From: Clostridium saccharoperbutylacetonicum N1-4(HMT)
Lineage (GTDB): Bacteria > Bacillota > Clostridia > Clostridiales > Clostridiaceae
Reading direction: 5' to 3'
Assembly: GCF_000340885.1 (NCBI RefSeq)
Contig: NC_020291.1
Span: forward strand, 276,501-340,500
Length of the DNA stretch: 64,000 bases
The position numbers and the translations under genes are program-made. Numbering within the stretch: position 1 is the stretch's first letter; each line of letters begins with the position of its first letter. Under the pieces are notes generated by a model. It searched no databases and was not told where the DNA came from. It was given only the letters and a program-made list of their open reading frames with translations. Below are positions 32,087 to 40,605 of the stretch, in pieces.

Positions 32087-33913
32087 ATGTGCGGAATAGT
32101 AGGATATTTAGGAAGCGGGAAAGCAACATCTTTTTTAATCAATGGATTGTCAAAGTTAGAGTATAGAGGATATGACTCAGCTGGAGTTGCTGTTCTTAAT
32201 AAAGGAAATATTGAAGTTAGAAAATTTAAAGGACGTTTAGCTAATTTAGCAGATAATATAAAAGAAAATCCTGTTGAAGGTAACATGGGAATAGGTCATA
32301 CAAGATGGGCTACTCATGGAGCACCATCAGATGCAAATTCTCATCCACATTTAAATAGTAAAGAAACAATTGCTGTTGTTCAAAATGGTATAATAGAAAA
32401 TTATTTAACTCTTAGAACATGGCTTAAAGGGGAAGGATATACTTTTAAATCAGAAACAGATACAGAAGTAATTCCAAACTTAATTGATTACTATTATGAG
32501 GGTAATTTATTTGAAGCAGTTCAAAAGGCACTTAAGAAACTTGAAGGAAGTTATGCTTTAGGAGTTGTTTGCAAAGATGAACCAGACAAACTTATTGCAG
32601 TTAGAAAAGAGTGTCCATTAATAGTTGGACTTGGAAAAGATGAAAGTTTTATAGCATCAGATATTCCAGCAGTATTAAGCTATACTAGAGATGTTTATCT
32701 TTTAGAAGATCATGAAATAGCAGTGCTTACAAAAGATGGTGTTAAGCTTTTTGCTCAAGATGGAAGTGAAATTCAAAAAGAAATATACCATGTAACTTGG
32801 AGCGAAGATGCTGCAGAAAAAGGCGGCTTTGAAGATTTCATGTTAAAGGAAATTCATGAACAGCCAAGAGCAATAAGAGACACTTTAGCTGGAAGAGTTT
32901 CTATGGAAAATGAAATATTATTAAATGAATTAAAGATCACTAAAGAAGATCTTCAAAATACAGATAGAGTATTTATAGTAGCTTGTGGTACAGCATACCA
33001 TGCTGGACTTGTAGGAAAGAATCTAATAGAATCACTTGCAAAAATACCTGTAGAAGTAGATATTGCATCAGAATTTAGATATAGAAATCCACTAGTTACT
33101 GAAAGATCTTTAGTTATTGTAATAAGTCAATCAGGAGAAACAGCTGATACTTTAGCAGCACTTAGAAATTGTAAAAATATTGGAGCTACAGTAATTGCAC
33201 TTACTAATGTTGTTGGAAGCTCAGTATCAAGAGAAGCTGATCATGTATTATACACCCTAGCAGGACCAGAAATATCTGTTGCTTCAACAAAAGCTTATAC
33301 AACTCAAATTATTGGTATGTATATGATGGCAATGACCTTTGCTAAGATTTTAGGTAAGTTAAAGAGTGATAGATTAGATAAATTAAAAGAAGAATTATTA
33401 AATTTACCAGAAAAAGTAGAATTAGTTTTAGAAGATAAAGAAAAAATCAAAGCTATAGCTAAGAGAGTGTATGAAGAAAAAGATATGTTCTATTTAGGTA
33501 GAGGTCTTGATTATGCATTAGCCTTAGAAGGATCACTTAAGCTTAAGGAAATATCATATATTCATTCAGAAGCATATGCTGGTGGAGAATTAAAACATGG
33601 TACTATAGCATTAATTGAACAAGGAACAAAGGTTGTAGCTTTATTAACTCAAGAAGCTTTAAAAGAAAAAATGGTAAGTAATATTGTAGAAATTAAAGCA
33701 AGAGGAGCAGAAGTAATTGGTGTTTGCTACGAAGGAACTAAGGGCTTAGAAGAAGTTCTAAATGATGTGGTTTATATTCCAAGAACAATAGATATTTTTG
33801 CACCAGTGCTTGGAGTTGCAGTACTTCAATTATTCTCATATTATATTGCTAAGTTTAAAGGCTGTGATGTTGATAAGCCTCGTAATTTAGCTAAGTCAGT
33901 TACAGTTGAATAG
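32087..33913 (+). CDS. glmS: Glutamine-fructose-6-phosphate aminotransferase (isomerizing)
   Basis: 608 residues. N-terminal glutaminase with the nucleophile Cys2 (MCGIVGYLG) and GHTRWATHG, then two SIS sugar-isomerase domains with SQSGETADT and the C-terminal DKPRNLAKSVTVE. It makes glucosamine-6-phosphate for peptidoglycan. AAGGAAGG precedes the ATG. Its mRNA carries the ribozyme at 31526-31870. Confidence 0.97.
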   Translation: MCGIVGYLGSGKATSFLINGLSKLEYRGYDSAGVAVLNKGNIEVRKFKGRLANLADNIKENPVEGNMGIGHTRWATHGAPSDANSHPHLNSKETIAVVQNGIIENYLTLRTWLKGEGYTFKSETDTEVIPNLIDYYYEGNLFEAVQKALKKLEGSYALGVVCKDEPDKLIAVRKECPLIVGLGKDESFIASDIPAVLSYTRDVYLLEDHEIAVLTKDGVKLFAQDGSEIQKEIYHVTWSEDAAEKGGFEDFMLKEIHEQPRAIRDTLAGRVSMENEILLNELKITKEDLQNTDRVFIVACGTAYHAGLVGKNLIESLAKIPVEVDIASEFRYRNPLVTERSLVIVISQSGETADTLAALRNCKNIGATVIALTNVVGSSVSREADHVLYTLAGPEISVASTKAYTTQIIGMYMMAMTFAKILGKLKSDRLDKLKEELLNLPEKVELVLEDKEKIKAIAKRVYEEKDMFYLGRGLDYALALEGSLKLKEISYIHSEAYAGGELKHGTIALIEQGTKVVALLTQEALKEKMVSNIVEIKARGAEVIGVCYEGTKGLEEVLNDVVYIPRTIDIFAPVLGVAVLQLFSYYIAKFKGCDVDKPRNLAKSVTVE

Positions 33914-33941
33914 ACTTTACGGACAAGCTCAACAAATTGTA

Positions 33942-34003
33942 GATTTATAACAAAGTTGTATCGTTTATAATAAAGTCGTATCATTTATAATAAAGTTGTA
34001 TTA
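33942..34003. repeat. Three tandem ~20-bp imperfect repeats
   Basis: Units of the form TTTATAATAAAGTTGTATC occur three times in a row. They are related, in reverse complement, to the CAAACTTTATTATAAA motifs in the longer repeats at 36036-36189 and 39224-39374. Confidence 0.6.
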
Positions 34004-34014
34004 AAAATAATAAG

Positions 34015-34051
34015 AATGGTAATACTAAAATTAATGTTTAGTATTACCATT
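34015..34051 (+). terminator. Terminator of glmS
   Basis: AATGGTAATACTAAA pairs perfectly with TTTAGTATTACCATT around a 7-base loop, followed by a T/A-rich tract (TAAATTAATT). A strong 15-bp stem, though the T-tract is weak. Confidence 0.75.
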
Positions 34052-34083
34052 TAAATTAATTACATAAGGAAATTCATAGAAGA

Positions 34084-34120
34084 CTAGACATTTTAAGTAA
34101 AATTAATGTCTAGCCTTTTG
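34084..34120 (+). terminator. Hairpin of a dispersed terminator-like family
   Basis: CTAGACATT pairs with AATGTCTAG, followed by CCTTTTGTTT. A close relative with the same GACTAGACATTTTA start lies at 60503-60541. It sits directly before a very small gene. Confidence 0.65.
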
Positions 34121-34140
34121 TTTATTTGGAGGTAAAATTA

Positions 34141-34257
34141 GTGGTAAAAAGGAAAAGATCAAAAGATATTGAGAAATTAATTAATGAAGTGATTGATATA
34201 AGAGAACAATATCCGTTACTTCCTTTGGAAGAGAATTTAGCTATTGTTCTAAAATAG
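34141..34257 (+). CDS. Very small basic/charged protein, function unknown
   Basis: 38 residues starting GTG (MVKRKRSKDIEKLINEV...), with TGGAGG eight bases upstream, the distance expected of a real start. The N-terminus KRKRSKDIEK resembles a 17-residue frame at 36360 (AKRKRNLDVAK). Both follow a strong hairpin. It may be a small genuine gene or the truncated start of a mobile-element protein. I do not recognise the family. Confidence 0.4.
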   Translation: MVKRKRSKDIEKLINEVIDIREQYPLLPLEENLAIVLK

Positions 34258-34348
34258 AATTTTTATTAATAGGATTTTTTAGTATACAATGATTATATTA
34301 AATGAATACTACTATTAGATTAAGACTTAATAATAGGAGTGATAAATT

Positions 34349-35332
34349 ATGCTAAAATGCGATGCAGTATTTCAAGGTGGAGGGGTTAAAGGAATAGGTC
34401 TTGTTGGCGCTGTAAAAGCTATTGAAAAAAAATATAATTTTGTTAATTTAGTTGGTAATTCAGCAGGTGCAATTGTAGCTTCATTACTTGCTGTAGGATA
34501 TTCTGGTGAGGAAATTGAGCATGAACTTAAAAATTTAAACTATCTTAAATTTAAAGATGAAACACTTATTGATAAAATGGGCATACCAGGTAAGATTTTG
34601 AGTACAGTATTAGAATATGGAATATATGAAGGTAATTATTTTAGAAACTGGATTGAAGAATTATTTAAAGCAAAAGGTAAAACTACTTTTGGAGATATAA
34701 GAATGAATGATTCAACAGATGAGAAATACTCTTATAAATTCAGTGCAATTGCATCTGATTTAACAGAAAAAAAGATGATTGTAATACCTCAAGATTTAAA
34801 ATATTTTGGTTTCGATCCCGATAAATTTAGTATTTCTTTAGCTGTAAGAATGAGCATGAGTATACCTCTATATTTTGAACCAGTTAAATTGCAAGATACC
34901 ACTGGCAAAACTCATTATATTGTTGATGGTGGTGTTTTAAGTAATTATCCAATATGGCTTTTGGACGATGGTAGCAACAATCCGAAATGGCCTACAATCG
35001 GATTTAAGTTTTTTGAAAATACAAGAGAAGTACAACAAAGCAACAAAGACCATTCAATTTCATCTATTCTAGAGTATTGTGAAGATTTAGTAGATACTAT
35101 GTTAAATGCGCATGATAAGCACTATATTTCTACAATTAAGGGAGATTTTGATAGAACTATTATGATTCCTACTGAAATTAACATAGACGGAAAAAATAAA
35201 AAAATAAATACAACTTATTTTGATATTACCCAAGAGGAAAGTAATGCTCTTTTATTAAATGGATATAATGCAGCAGAAAAATTTTTAGAAACTTGGGATT
35301 TCGATTTATGGAAAGAAAAATTTAGAAGTTAA
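34349..35332 (+). CDS. Patatin-like phospholipase
   Basis: 327 residues. The oxyanion motif GGGVKG (residues 11-16), the nucleophile Ser in GNSAG (about 37-41) and the catalytic Asp in VDGGVLSN (near 192) are all present, giving the Ser-Asp dyad. Probably a cytoplasmic lipid acyl hydrolase; substrate unknown. AATAGGAG precedes the ATG. Its neighbours give no clue; the gene borders a decayed region. Confidence 0.9.
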   Translation: MLKCDAVFQGGGVKGIGLVGAVKAIEKKYNFVNLVGNSAGAIVASLLAVGYSGEEIEHELKNLNYLKFKDETLIDKMGIPGKILSTVLEYGIYEGNYFRNWIEELFKAKGKTTFGDIRMNDSTDEKYSYKFSAIASDLTEKKMIVIPQDLKYFGFDPDKFSISLAVRMSMSIPLYFEPVKLQDTTGKTHYIVDGGVLSNYPIWLLDDGSNNPKWPTIGFKFFENTREVQQSNKDHSISSILEYCEDLVDTMLNAHDKHYISTIKGDFDRTIMIPTEINIDGKNKKINTTYFDITQEESNALLLNGYNAAEKFLETWDFDLWKEKFRS

Positions 35333-35873
35333 TATATTAATTTTGATTAATATTTGTTTTTTCGTGAGTTAGTCTGTTCGAGAATCTACCAAATTGAAAT
35401 TACTCTAAATGTTGAAAGAATAATATAAAAACTGTGGTGACAGATATGAAATTTAAAGCTCAAGATACTATATTTGTTAAGCATGTTGACTATTTTCAGA
35501 GTATTCTTACAACTGCTTATATATTTGCGAATTTTAGCAAATTAATCAATTTTACTAAAACTCTTAATTGTGTATGAACAGTCCTGGTCTATATATAACA
35601 ATTATTACATTACCTAATAGTGATTATGTAATCTGTAATGTACATTTCACTAAATTAAGGTGGTTCAGCAGAAGAAGAGAGAATTATTCAATATTTCTTT
35701 AAATACTGAGATAATCTCATCTTATTTTGATTACCAAGCTATATTCAAAATACTATAGATAAAAAATGCGAGCTTCAATAGCTGGCAAATGCTGTTCAAT
35801 TATCTTTTTTCAAAAATAGATTAACCCTTTCAATAAAGTTTGTTCAAAATTATAAATATATTTTGATAAAATA
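35333..35873. other. Gene-poor AT-rich stretch, probably decayed
   Basis: No convincing gene. A 43-codon frame starting ATG at 35446 (MKFKAQDTIF...) lacks a good ribosome site. The TTGTTCAAAATTATAAAT motif near 35840 resembles the repeat family at 36036 and 39224. Confidence 0.5.
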
Positions 35874-36008
35874 TTATCTTTCATCATTTTCATAAGATTG
35901 TTCCGATAAATATAGTACTCCAAAAATACTAAGGTAACACATTGGAAAACCTATAATAAAATATCCTATATGTTGAAAAAATAATCCAACAACAACAATT
36001 AGAATCAC
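35874..36008 (-). CDS. Possible small membrane peptide
   Basis: A 44-codon frame on the minus strand reading VILIVVVGLFFQHIGYFIIG and on to YLSEQSYENDER: one or two hydrophobic segments and a polar tail. GGAGG (36012-36008) lies right at its 5' end, but the only standard start (GTG 36008) overlaps it; an ATT eight bases downstream would be ideally spaced. Could be a real small protein or chance. I do not recognise it. Confidence 0.25.
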   Translation of the reverse strand: MILIVVVGLFFQHIGYFIIGFPMCYLSIFGVLYLSEQSYENDER

Positions 36009-36035
36009 CTCCAATATATATATATAATCAACTAC

Positions 36036-36189
36036 TTTTGTTCAAACTTTATTATAAAAATTCTCATGATACTCATATATTAAAATTAATGTTTTAATCA
36101 AAATTTGTTTAAAACATTAGTAATTTAGATTCATTATATTAAGCCATTTATAAACATATTTTTGATCAAACTTTATTCAAAACCTACAC
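36036..36189. repeat. ~150-bp dispersed repeat, copy A
   Basis: Begins TTTTGTTCAAACTTTATTAT and ends GATCAAACTTTATTCAAAAC plus CTACAC. It aligns over its whole length with copy B at 39224-39374 in the same orientation. The motif TGATCAAACTTTATT occurs several times inside. Confidence 0.75.
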
Positions 36190-36297
36190 AAATTGTAGAT
36201 TTATAACAAAGTTTGATCGGAATATTTATTATGGATATGCTATATTTTAGAGAATGTAGTATGGAAAAATTAAAAAAATATAAGAATGTAAAAAAAT

Positions 36298-36335
36298 TGT
36301 ACATTCTCATTTAAGGTGAGAGTGTACAGTTTTTT
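36298..36335 (+). terminator. Strong hairpin with T-tract
   Basis: TGTACATTCTCA pairs with TGAGAGTGTACA (one G-U) around a 7-base loop, followed by GTTTTTT. No gene is clearly served by it; it precedes the small KRKR frame at 36360. Confidence 0.7.
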
Positions 36336-36359
36336 ACTTTATTAGTGGATGGGGCGTGA

Positions 36360-36413
36360 ATGGCAAAAAGAAAAAGAAATTTAGATGTAGCTAAAATACT
36401 TAAAGTTTATTAG
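36360..36413 (+). pseudogene. 17-codon remnant related to the small protein at 34141
   Basis: MAKRKRNLDVAKILKVY followed by TAG. GGGG lies a few bases upstream. The MxKRKR start and the preceding hairpin match the arrangement at 34084-34257, so this looks like a truncated second copy. Confidence 0.35.
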
Positions 36414-36602
36414 CTTAAAACTTTTCGGATGTCTTCTAAATTATTTACATATTTTGCTTTTGTCCTTCAAATATCATTACAATTTAAATATTTTATAGTT
36501 GAATATATAGAGCTTGCGATAGCAACTATTCTCTCTATTACTGGTACATGTCTAACTTTATATCCACTTTGTTACTACAACCACATTTACAATGTTTAGT
36601 TA

Positions 36603-36870
36603 TTATAAAGCTGCGTTCAGTCGACTTTCGAAGAAGATTGAGAATTGAGTCAAAATTTGAACTCAGCTTTTAATTTCATGTCTCCATTTCTTAGTTATAT
36701 CAATAGTTGCAAGAGATAGTATTTTCCCTAATGACTTATCATTAGGGAAAACTGGTTTACTTTTAGTAAATTTCATAAGTTGGCGATTATAACTTTCCAT
36801 TACATTTGTTTTATATATTATTTTTCTTCTAGATTATCCAATTCCTCTAATGCGACGTATTCTGTTGGAC
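36603..36870 (-). pseudogene. IS256-family transposase remnant (C-terminal part)
   Basis: The minus strand encodes EYVALEELDNLEEK, then, after a stop and frame change, NVMESYNRQLMKFTKSKP and FPNDKSLGKILSLATIDITKKW, then ILTQFSIFFESRLNAAL. These match in order the end of IS256/Mutator-type transposases (ESLN-R-TK, FP-D, KW, LNQF-I-F). A stop codon stands where the conserved Trp after KW is expected, and the upstream part is gone. No intact copy in the window. Confidence 0.7.
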
Positions 36871-36983
36871 TTTATATACTAAATTTAAATCAGAATTAAA
36901 TATTTTTAGATCTTTACTTAGAAATTGCCTTTGTAGGGTATATGCTTTTCAGTATATGACACGGCTGATAGTATTATCCCTTC

Positions 36984-37739
36984 TTAAAGCAAGTGTCCTC
37001 CAGACACTTCGATATCTTGGGCTGTGACCCATCCGAAATCATCGGATAGTAAGTTTACAATGACCTTGGCAAGATCTTCGGGGTGGCCTATTCGGCCGAA
37101 TATAGATTGCTCAGCTAGCGGCTTAATGAATTCAGGATGTTTATCAAAGACTCCATCGCCAAAATTGCTGTGAGTAGGACCAGGAGAAACCGCATTGACA
37201 CGAATTTTGCGCGGCGCAAGTTCTTTCGCGATATAGCGAGTCCAAGATGACAACGCTGCTTTTAAAGAGCCGTAGACTGAATAACCAGGAAATGATTGGT
37301 TCTTGGATGAGCTCGAGGTATTTACAATGGCTCCAGCATCTTCCATGAATTGCATAAGGTGTTGCGTTAAGAAAACGGGGCCTTTGAAGTTCGTATTAAG
37401 AATTTTGTCAAAATATTCTTCGCTCATCTCCAAGAACATCATTGGGCCACCTACACCACCATTATTTACTAAATAATCAAAAGTCGTTCTATTCCAAATT
37501 TCTTTGAGATTCCTCTTCACTTCCTGAACAAAACCTTCGAATGTTGATCTTTGAGTCAGATCCAGCTTCAGTGCTACAGCCTGAATTCCCTTATTCTTTT
37601 TAATTTCCTTAACAATGTCTTCTGCTCTATCTTTATAGGAATTGTATGTGAGGATGACACTAATTCCGCGTTTGCCAAGCTCAAGCGCAGTTGCTTTTCC
37701 AATGCCATTACTTCCACCTGTTACGATTGCAATTTTCAT
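36984..37739 (-). CDS. Short-chain dehydrogenase/reductase
   Basis: 251 residues of classical SDR. The NAD(P) motif TGGSNGIG (8-15), NNGGVGG, the catalytic Ser in NTSSSS and YGSLK (Tyr and Lys) are present. Substrate unknown. AGGAGG lies before the ATG. Codon choice and GC content (for example GCGCGGCGCAAGTTC) differ clearly from the surrounding AT-rich genes, as in the divergent AraC-type gene, so the pair looks recently acquired. Confidence 0.9.
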   Translation of the reverse strand: MKIAIVTGGSNGIGKATALELGKRGISVILTYNSYKDRAEDIVKEIKKNKGIQAVALKLDLTQRSTFEGFVQEVKRNLKEIWNRTTFDYLVNNGGVGGPMMFLEMSEEYFDKILNTNFKGPVFLTQHLMQFMEDAGAIVNTSSSSKNQSFPGYSVYGSLKAALSSWTRYIAKELAPRKIRVNAVSPGPTHSNFGDGVFDKHPEFIKPLAEQSIFGRIGHPEDLAKVIVNLLSDDFGWVTAQDIEVSGGHLL

Positions 37740-37923
37740 AATAAAATCCTCCTTGTTTTGTTGTTTAAATTTGATTCTATTTTATTCGTTTCTGCTGAAA
37801 TAAACTAGATCTAATGGTACCATTTTATTGCCTAAAAGTATCACTAGTGATAAAAATCATTTGAATTACTCTGTATTTTTATCTTTTAGAGAGCCTAAAA
37901 ATGCCATTGAGTTAGGAATTGTG

Positions 37924-37952
37924 TTGAAAAGCAGGAAGTCATGTGATAGAAT
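37924..37952 (+). promoter_or_regulatory. Promoter of the AraC-type gene
   Basis: TTGAAA (37924-37929) and TAGAAT (37947-37952), 17-base spacer. The expected transcription start coincides with the ATG at 37959, which has no ribosome site, so the mRNA may be leaderless. Confidence 0.5.
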
Positions 37953-37958
37953 ACGTGT

Positions 37959-38846
37959 ATGAATAAAGTTTTAGATGAAATTATAGATTTAATGAAAAGA
38001 GCAGGCACTCGACCAATAGAAACCGAAGTACCTGGGTTAAGCATGATTAAGGGAGATATTCCAGTACATCAGCTCGCAGCACTCTACAAGCCGATGGTTG
38101 GTTTTACGATTCAAGGAACAAAGATTCTTTTAATTGGTGAACATAGTGCTACAATGAAAGGACCTTCATATTACGTGTTGCCGATACATGTTCCTGCAAC
38201 GGCGAGTGTACATCCAGACTGTGATGGGCGTCCGTACATGTCCCTAGGCCTTGAGTTAAACCAGAATGTTCTTCAGAGTTTGTTAAGGGATATTCCTGAA
38301 GATCTAATACCAACTGCTTCTGAGCATTTTGCAGCTTGTGAAATAGACATCGAACTCATGGAGGCATGGCTACGGTTATTGAGGTTAACAAAAACTCCAA
38401 GAGATATTCCAGCGCTTGCACCGGCTTATGAACGCGAAATACTTTATCGAGTTCTTATGGGACCGCAAGGGTGGTATCTGAGGCAACTTGGCTTGAGAGA
38501 AAGTAATTTTTCTAAGATTTCTCAGGTTGTAAAATGGCTTCGCGATAACTATATGAAGCCAATTGACATCGGTGAGATCGCATTAAAATACGGTATGGCT
38601 ATAAATACCTTTCACCGTCAATTCAAACGGGCAACGGGTTTAAGCCCTATTCAATTTCAAAAGCAATTAAGGCTTTTGGAGGCTAGAAACCTCATGGCAT
38701 TTGAGGGATATGCAGTAGCTAGTGCTGCATATGAAGTTGGCTATCAGAGCCCCTCACAGTTTAATCGAGAGTATTCCCGCTTTTTCGGTGCACCTCCAGC
38801 TAGGGACACTGAGAAGTTAAGACGAATTGAAGGTGCAAGGGATTAG
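37959..38846 (+). CDS. AraC-family regulator with AraC_N domain
   Basis: 295 residues. An N-terminal AraC_N (cupin-like) domain of the YqhC/RclR-like kind (about 20-165) and a C-terminal double HTH (about 185-285; ASAAYEVGYQSPSQFNREYSRFFG). Such regulators often sit divergent from a dehydrogenase they control, as here with the SDR at 36984. GC content is higher than the neighbourhood. No ribosome site precedes the ATG; a later start at 37992 is possible but also lacks one. Confidence 0.88.
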   Translation: MNKVLDEIIDLMKRAGTRPIETEVPGLSMIKGDIPVHQLAALYKPMVGFTIQGTKILLIGEHSATMKGPSYYVLPIHVPATASVHPDCDGRPYMSLGLELNQNVLQSLLRDIPEDLIPTASEHFAACEIDIELMEAWLRLLRLTKTPRDIPALAPAYEREILYRVLMGPQGWYLRQLGLRESNFSKISQVVKWLRDNYMKPIDIGEIALKYGMAINTFHRQFKRATGLSPIQFQKQLRLLEARNLMAFEGYAVASAAYEVGYQSPSQFNREYSRFFGAPPARDTEKLRRIEGARD

Positions 38847-38927
38847 CAATTAGTAAGTCGCTTATATCAAAGTAATTTAATTGCTACGATTAAGTTATTG
38901 CTGGTCATAATTTACTCACTCTTCAAT

Positions 38928-39038
38928 ATGATCGCTAAGAGGCTGATGCTTTTGTGTGGCCAGATCACCGGTTCCATGGCCAGAGAGGCAATCAAACGTG
39001 GAGAGCAGACAATGGTTGAAGTAGCTAAAGTAATTTGA
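38928..39038 (+). pseudogene. Gene fragment, unidentified
   Basis: 36 codons (MIAKRLMLLCGQITGSMARE and on to KVI) with base composition like the neighbouring AraC-type gene, but no ribosome site and no recognisable domain. Probably the tail of a gene carried in with the SDR/AraC pair. Confidence 0.3.
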
Positions 39039-39066
39039 AAAGTTCATTAAAGTGCCCGAATAAGGT

Positions 39067-39100
39067 AATGCCCGGAATAATACTGTTCTGGGTATTTTTT
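39067..39100 (+). terminator. Terminator downstream of the AraC-type gene
   Basis: AATGCCCGGAA pairs with TTCTGGGTATT (one G-U) around an 8-base loop, followed by TTTTTT. Confidence 0.85.
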
Positions 39101-39223
39101 TCTTGGATTTAAAAGGTGAAGGTAGTACTAGCAACGGGCGAATGTGCTTAATATTTTAATGAATGTAATAACTGTTTGGAATACACTCTACTTAAGTGTA
39201 TTTATAATATTTTTCGGGATATG

Positions 39224-39374
39224 TTTTAATCAAACTTTATTATAAAAATTAAATAAATTTATTACTGAAAATTAAAGTTTTGATCAAACTTTGTTTAAAA
39301 AATGTAAAATTTATTTTACGATTTTAAGCCTTTTATAAAGATTGTTTTGATCAAACTTTATTCAAAACCTACAC
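39224..39374. repeat. ~150-bp dispersed repeat, copy B
   Basis: Same orientation and full-length alignment with copy A at 36036-36189, starting TTTTAATCAAACTTTATTAT and ending TTCAAAACCTACAC. The two copies bracket the IS256 remnant and the SDR/AraC pair. Confidence 0.75.
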
Positions 39375-40353
39375 CAAAGGCACCTTTTCTCAGAATTATC
39401 AAATAGCCAGCAAAGAAAAGGTAGCTTCTTTGCGTAAGTAGGCTCTATTTTTCTATCATTTAAGGCTTCCACATCACCTTCATTAATGGAGATTTCAGAC
39501 GTTGAGCAAAAGAGTTCTATTTACATTTTAACCAGTCAAATTTCTTGCTAAAAAATCAGCTAGATGTCGATTCTCAAGGCAGTACACCACCTAAAATTGT
39601 GAATTGCTACAATAAATAAGCGATTTTATTAACTGAGGATCTATTAGAAATTGATCCTGAAATATAATCAAATACCTGCTTCCATGGTTCTAAACCTAAG
39701 TGCTTAGAAATATGTAAGAAAATCTAAAATTCTCCCATATAGATCTTACTATAGGTAAATCACTACCAACTCCATGTGTATGATATGATTTTCAAAGTTT
39801 GGTTTTGATAATTTATTCATAATAATATCGAATTTTTCATTAATTGAATTTCTATTTTGTAGTTATTGTTACTTATAAAAAGAATAATGTGTAAATTTAC
39901 TTTACAAATTGTGGTGGTATACCAACTCAACTTTTTATAAAAATCAAAATAACAATATTATATTAATTGGAAAAAAATTTGAATGAAATTTCTAAATATA
40001 TATAGAAATTTGTATAAAATATATAATTTTATATGTTTTCAATTAAAAGTTAATTTAGTATAATGATTACAGGAATTTATTTGAAATAATACATTCTATT
40101 TACATTAAATATATAAGTATTATTATATAATAAAAAATGCAATATTTGGAATATAGTTGCAAAATATTTAACATATTATTATATAAGGAATATGGTTATA
40201 TATAGGATGGTTATTTTATGTTTGTTTTAATAATTACTATAAAATGTACTTTCTTTACAGTGCTTGAGAAAATGAAGTTCTTATTTTGACTCTAATATCA
40301 ACATGTGAAAAAATATTGATTTTTAAAAATTATAATGAATAGGAGAAATAAAA
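39375..40353. other. Decayed region and leader of the biosynthetic cluster
   Basis: 39375-39830 carries broken minus-strand frames, the longest running 39520 to 39362 (ending SEKRCLWCRF), and another with LGLEPWKQVFDYISGS; I cannot assign a family. 39840-40353 is extremely AT-rich. TATAAT at 40059-40064 with a poor upstream hexamer (TTTTCA) is the best promoter guess for the cluster, giving a leader of about 290 bases without a recognised riboswitch. Confidence 0.45.
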
Positions 40354-40602
40354 ATGAAAAAAATTTTAAATGAAATTATTGATTACCTATCAAAAGTACT
40401 AACTGCGGAGAAAATTCAAGAAGATACTCAGCTAATAGAAGAAAATATGTTAGATTCATTGGGAATTGTAAGTTTATTAACATTTATTGAAACTACATTT
40501 GGTATTGATTTGGCAGATGATGATTTTGATATTAATAACTTTAGTTCACCTTTGAAAATTGCGGAACTGATTCATGAACATAGTGTAGAGATGGAGAAAT
40601 AG
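40354..40602 (+). CDS. Free-standing acyl carrier protein (carrier 1)
   Basis: 82 residues of PP-binding fold. The phosphopantetheine attachment Ser35 lies in NMLDSLGIVSLL. It is the first gene of a 17-gene block and lies two genes before an amino acid:carrier ligase, its likely loader. AGGAG precedes the ATG; the next gene follows after three bases. Not the fatty-acid AcpP, which has a more acidic helix II and the DSLD form. The 4'-phosphopantetheinyl transferase must come from elsewhere. Confidence 0.9.
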   Translation: MKKILNEIIDYLSKVLTAEKIQEDTQLIEENMLDSLGIVSLLTFIETTFGIDLADDDFDINNFSSPLKIAELIHEHSVEMEK

Positions 40603-40605
40603 GAA

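Noticed and set aside
33942..34003. Plasmid-type iterons or an origin of replication
   Set aside because: Only three imperfect short units, no rep gene and no DnaA boxes.
37551..37808. Plus-strand open frame over the start of the SDR gene
   Set aside because: Antisense to a well-supported SDR gene, with no ribosome site or recognisable domain.
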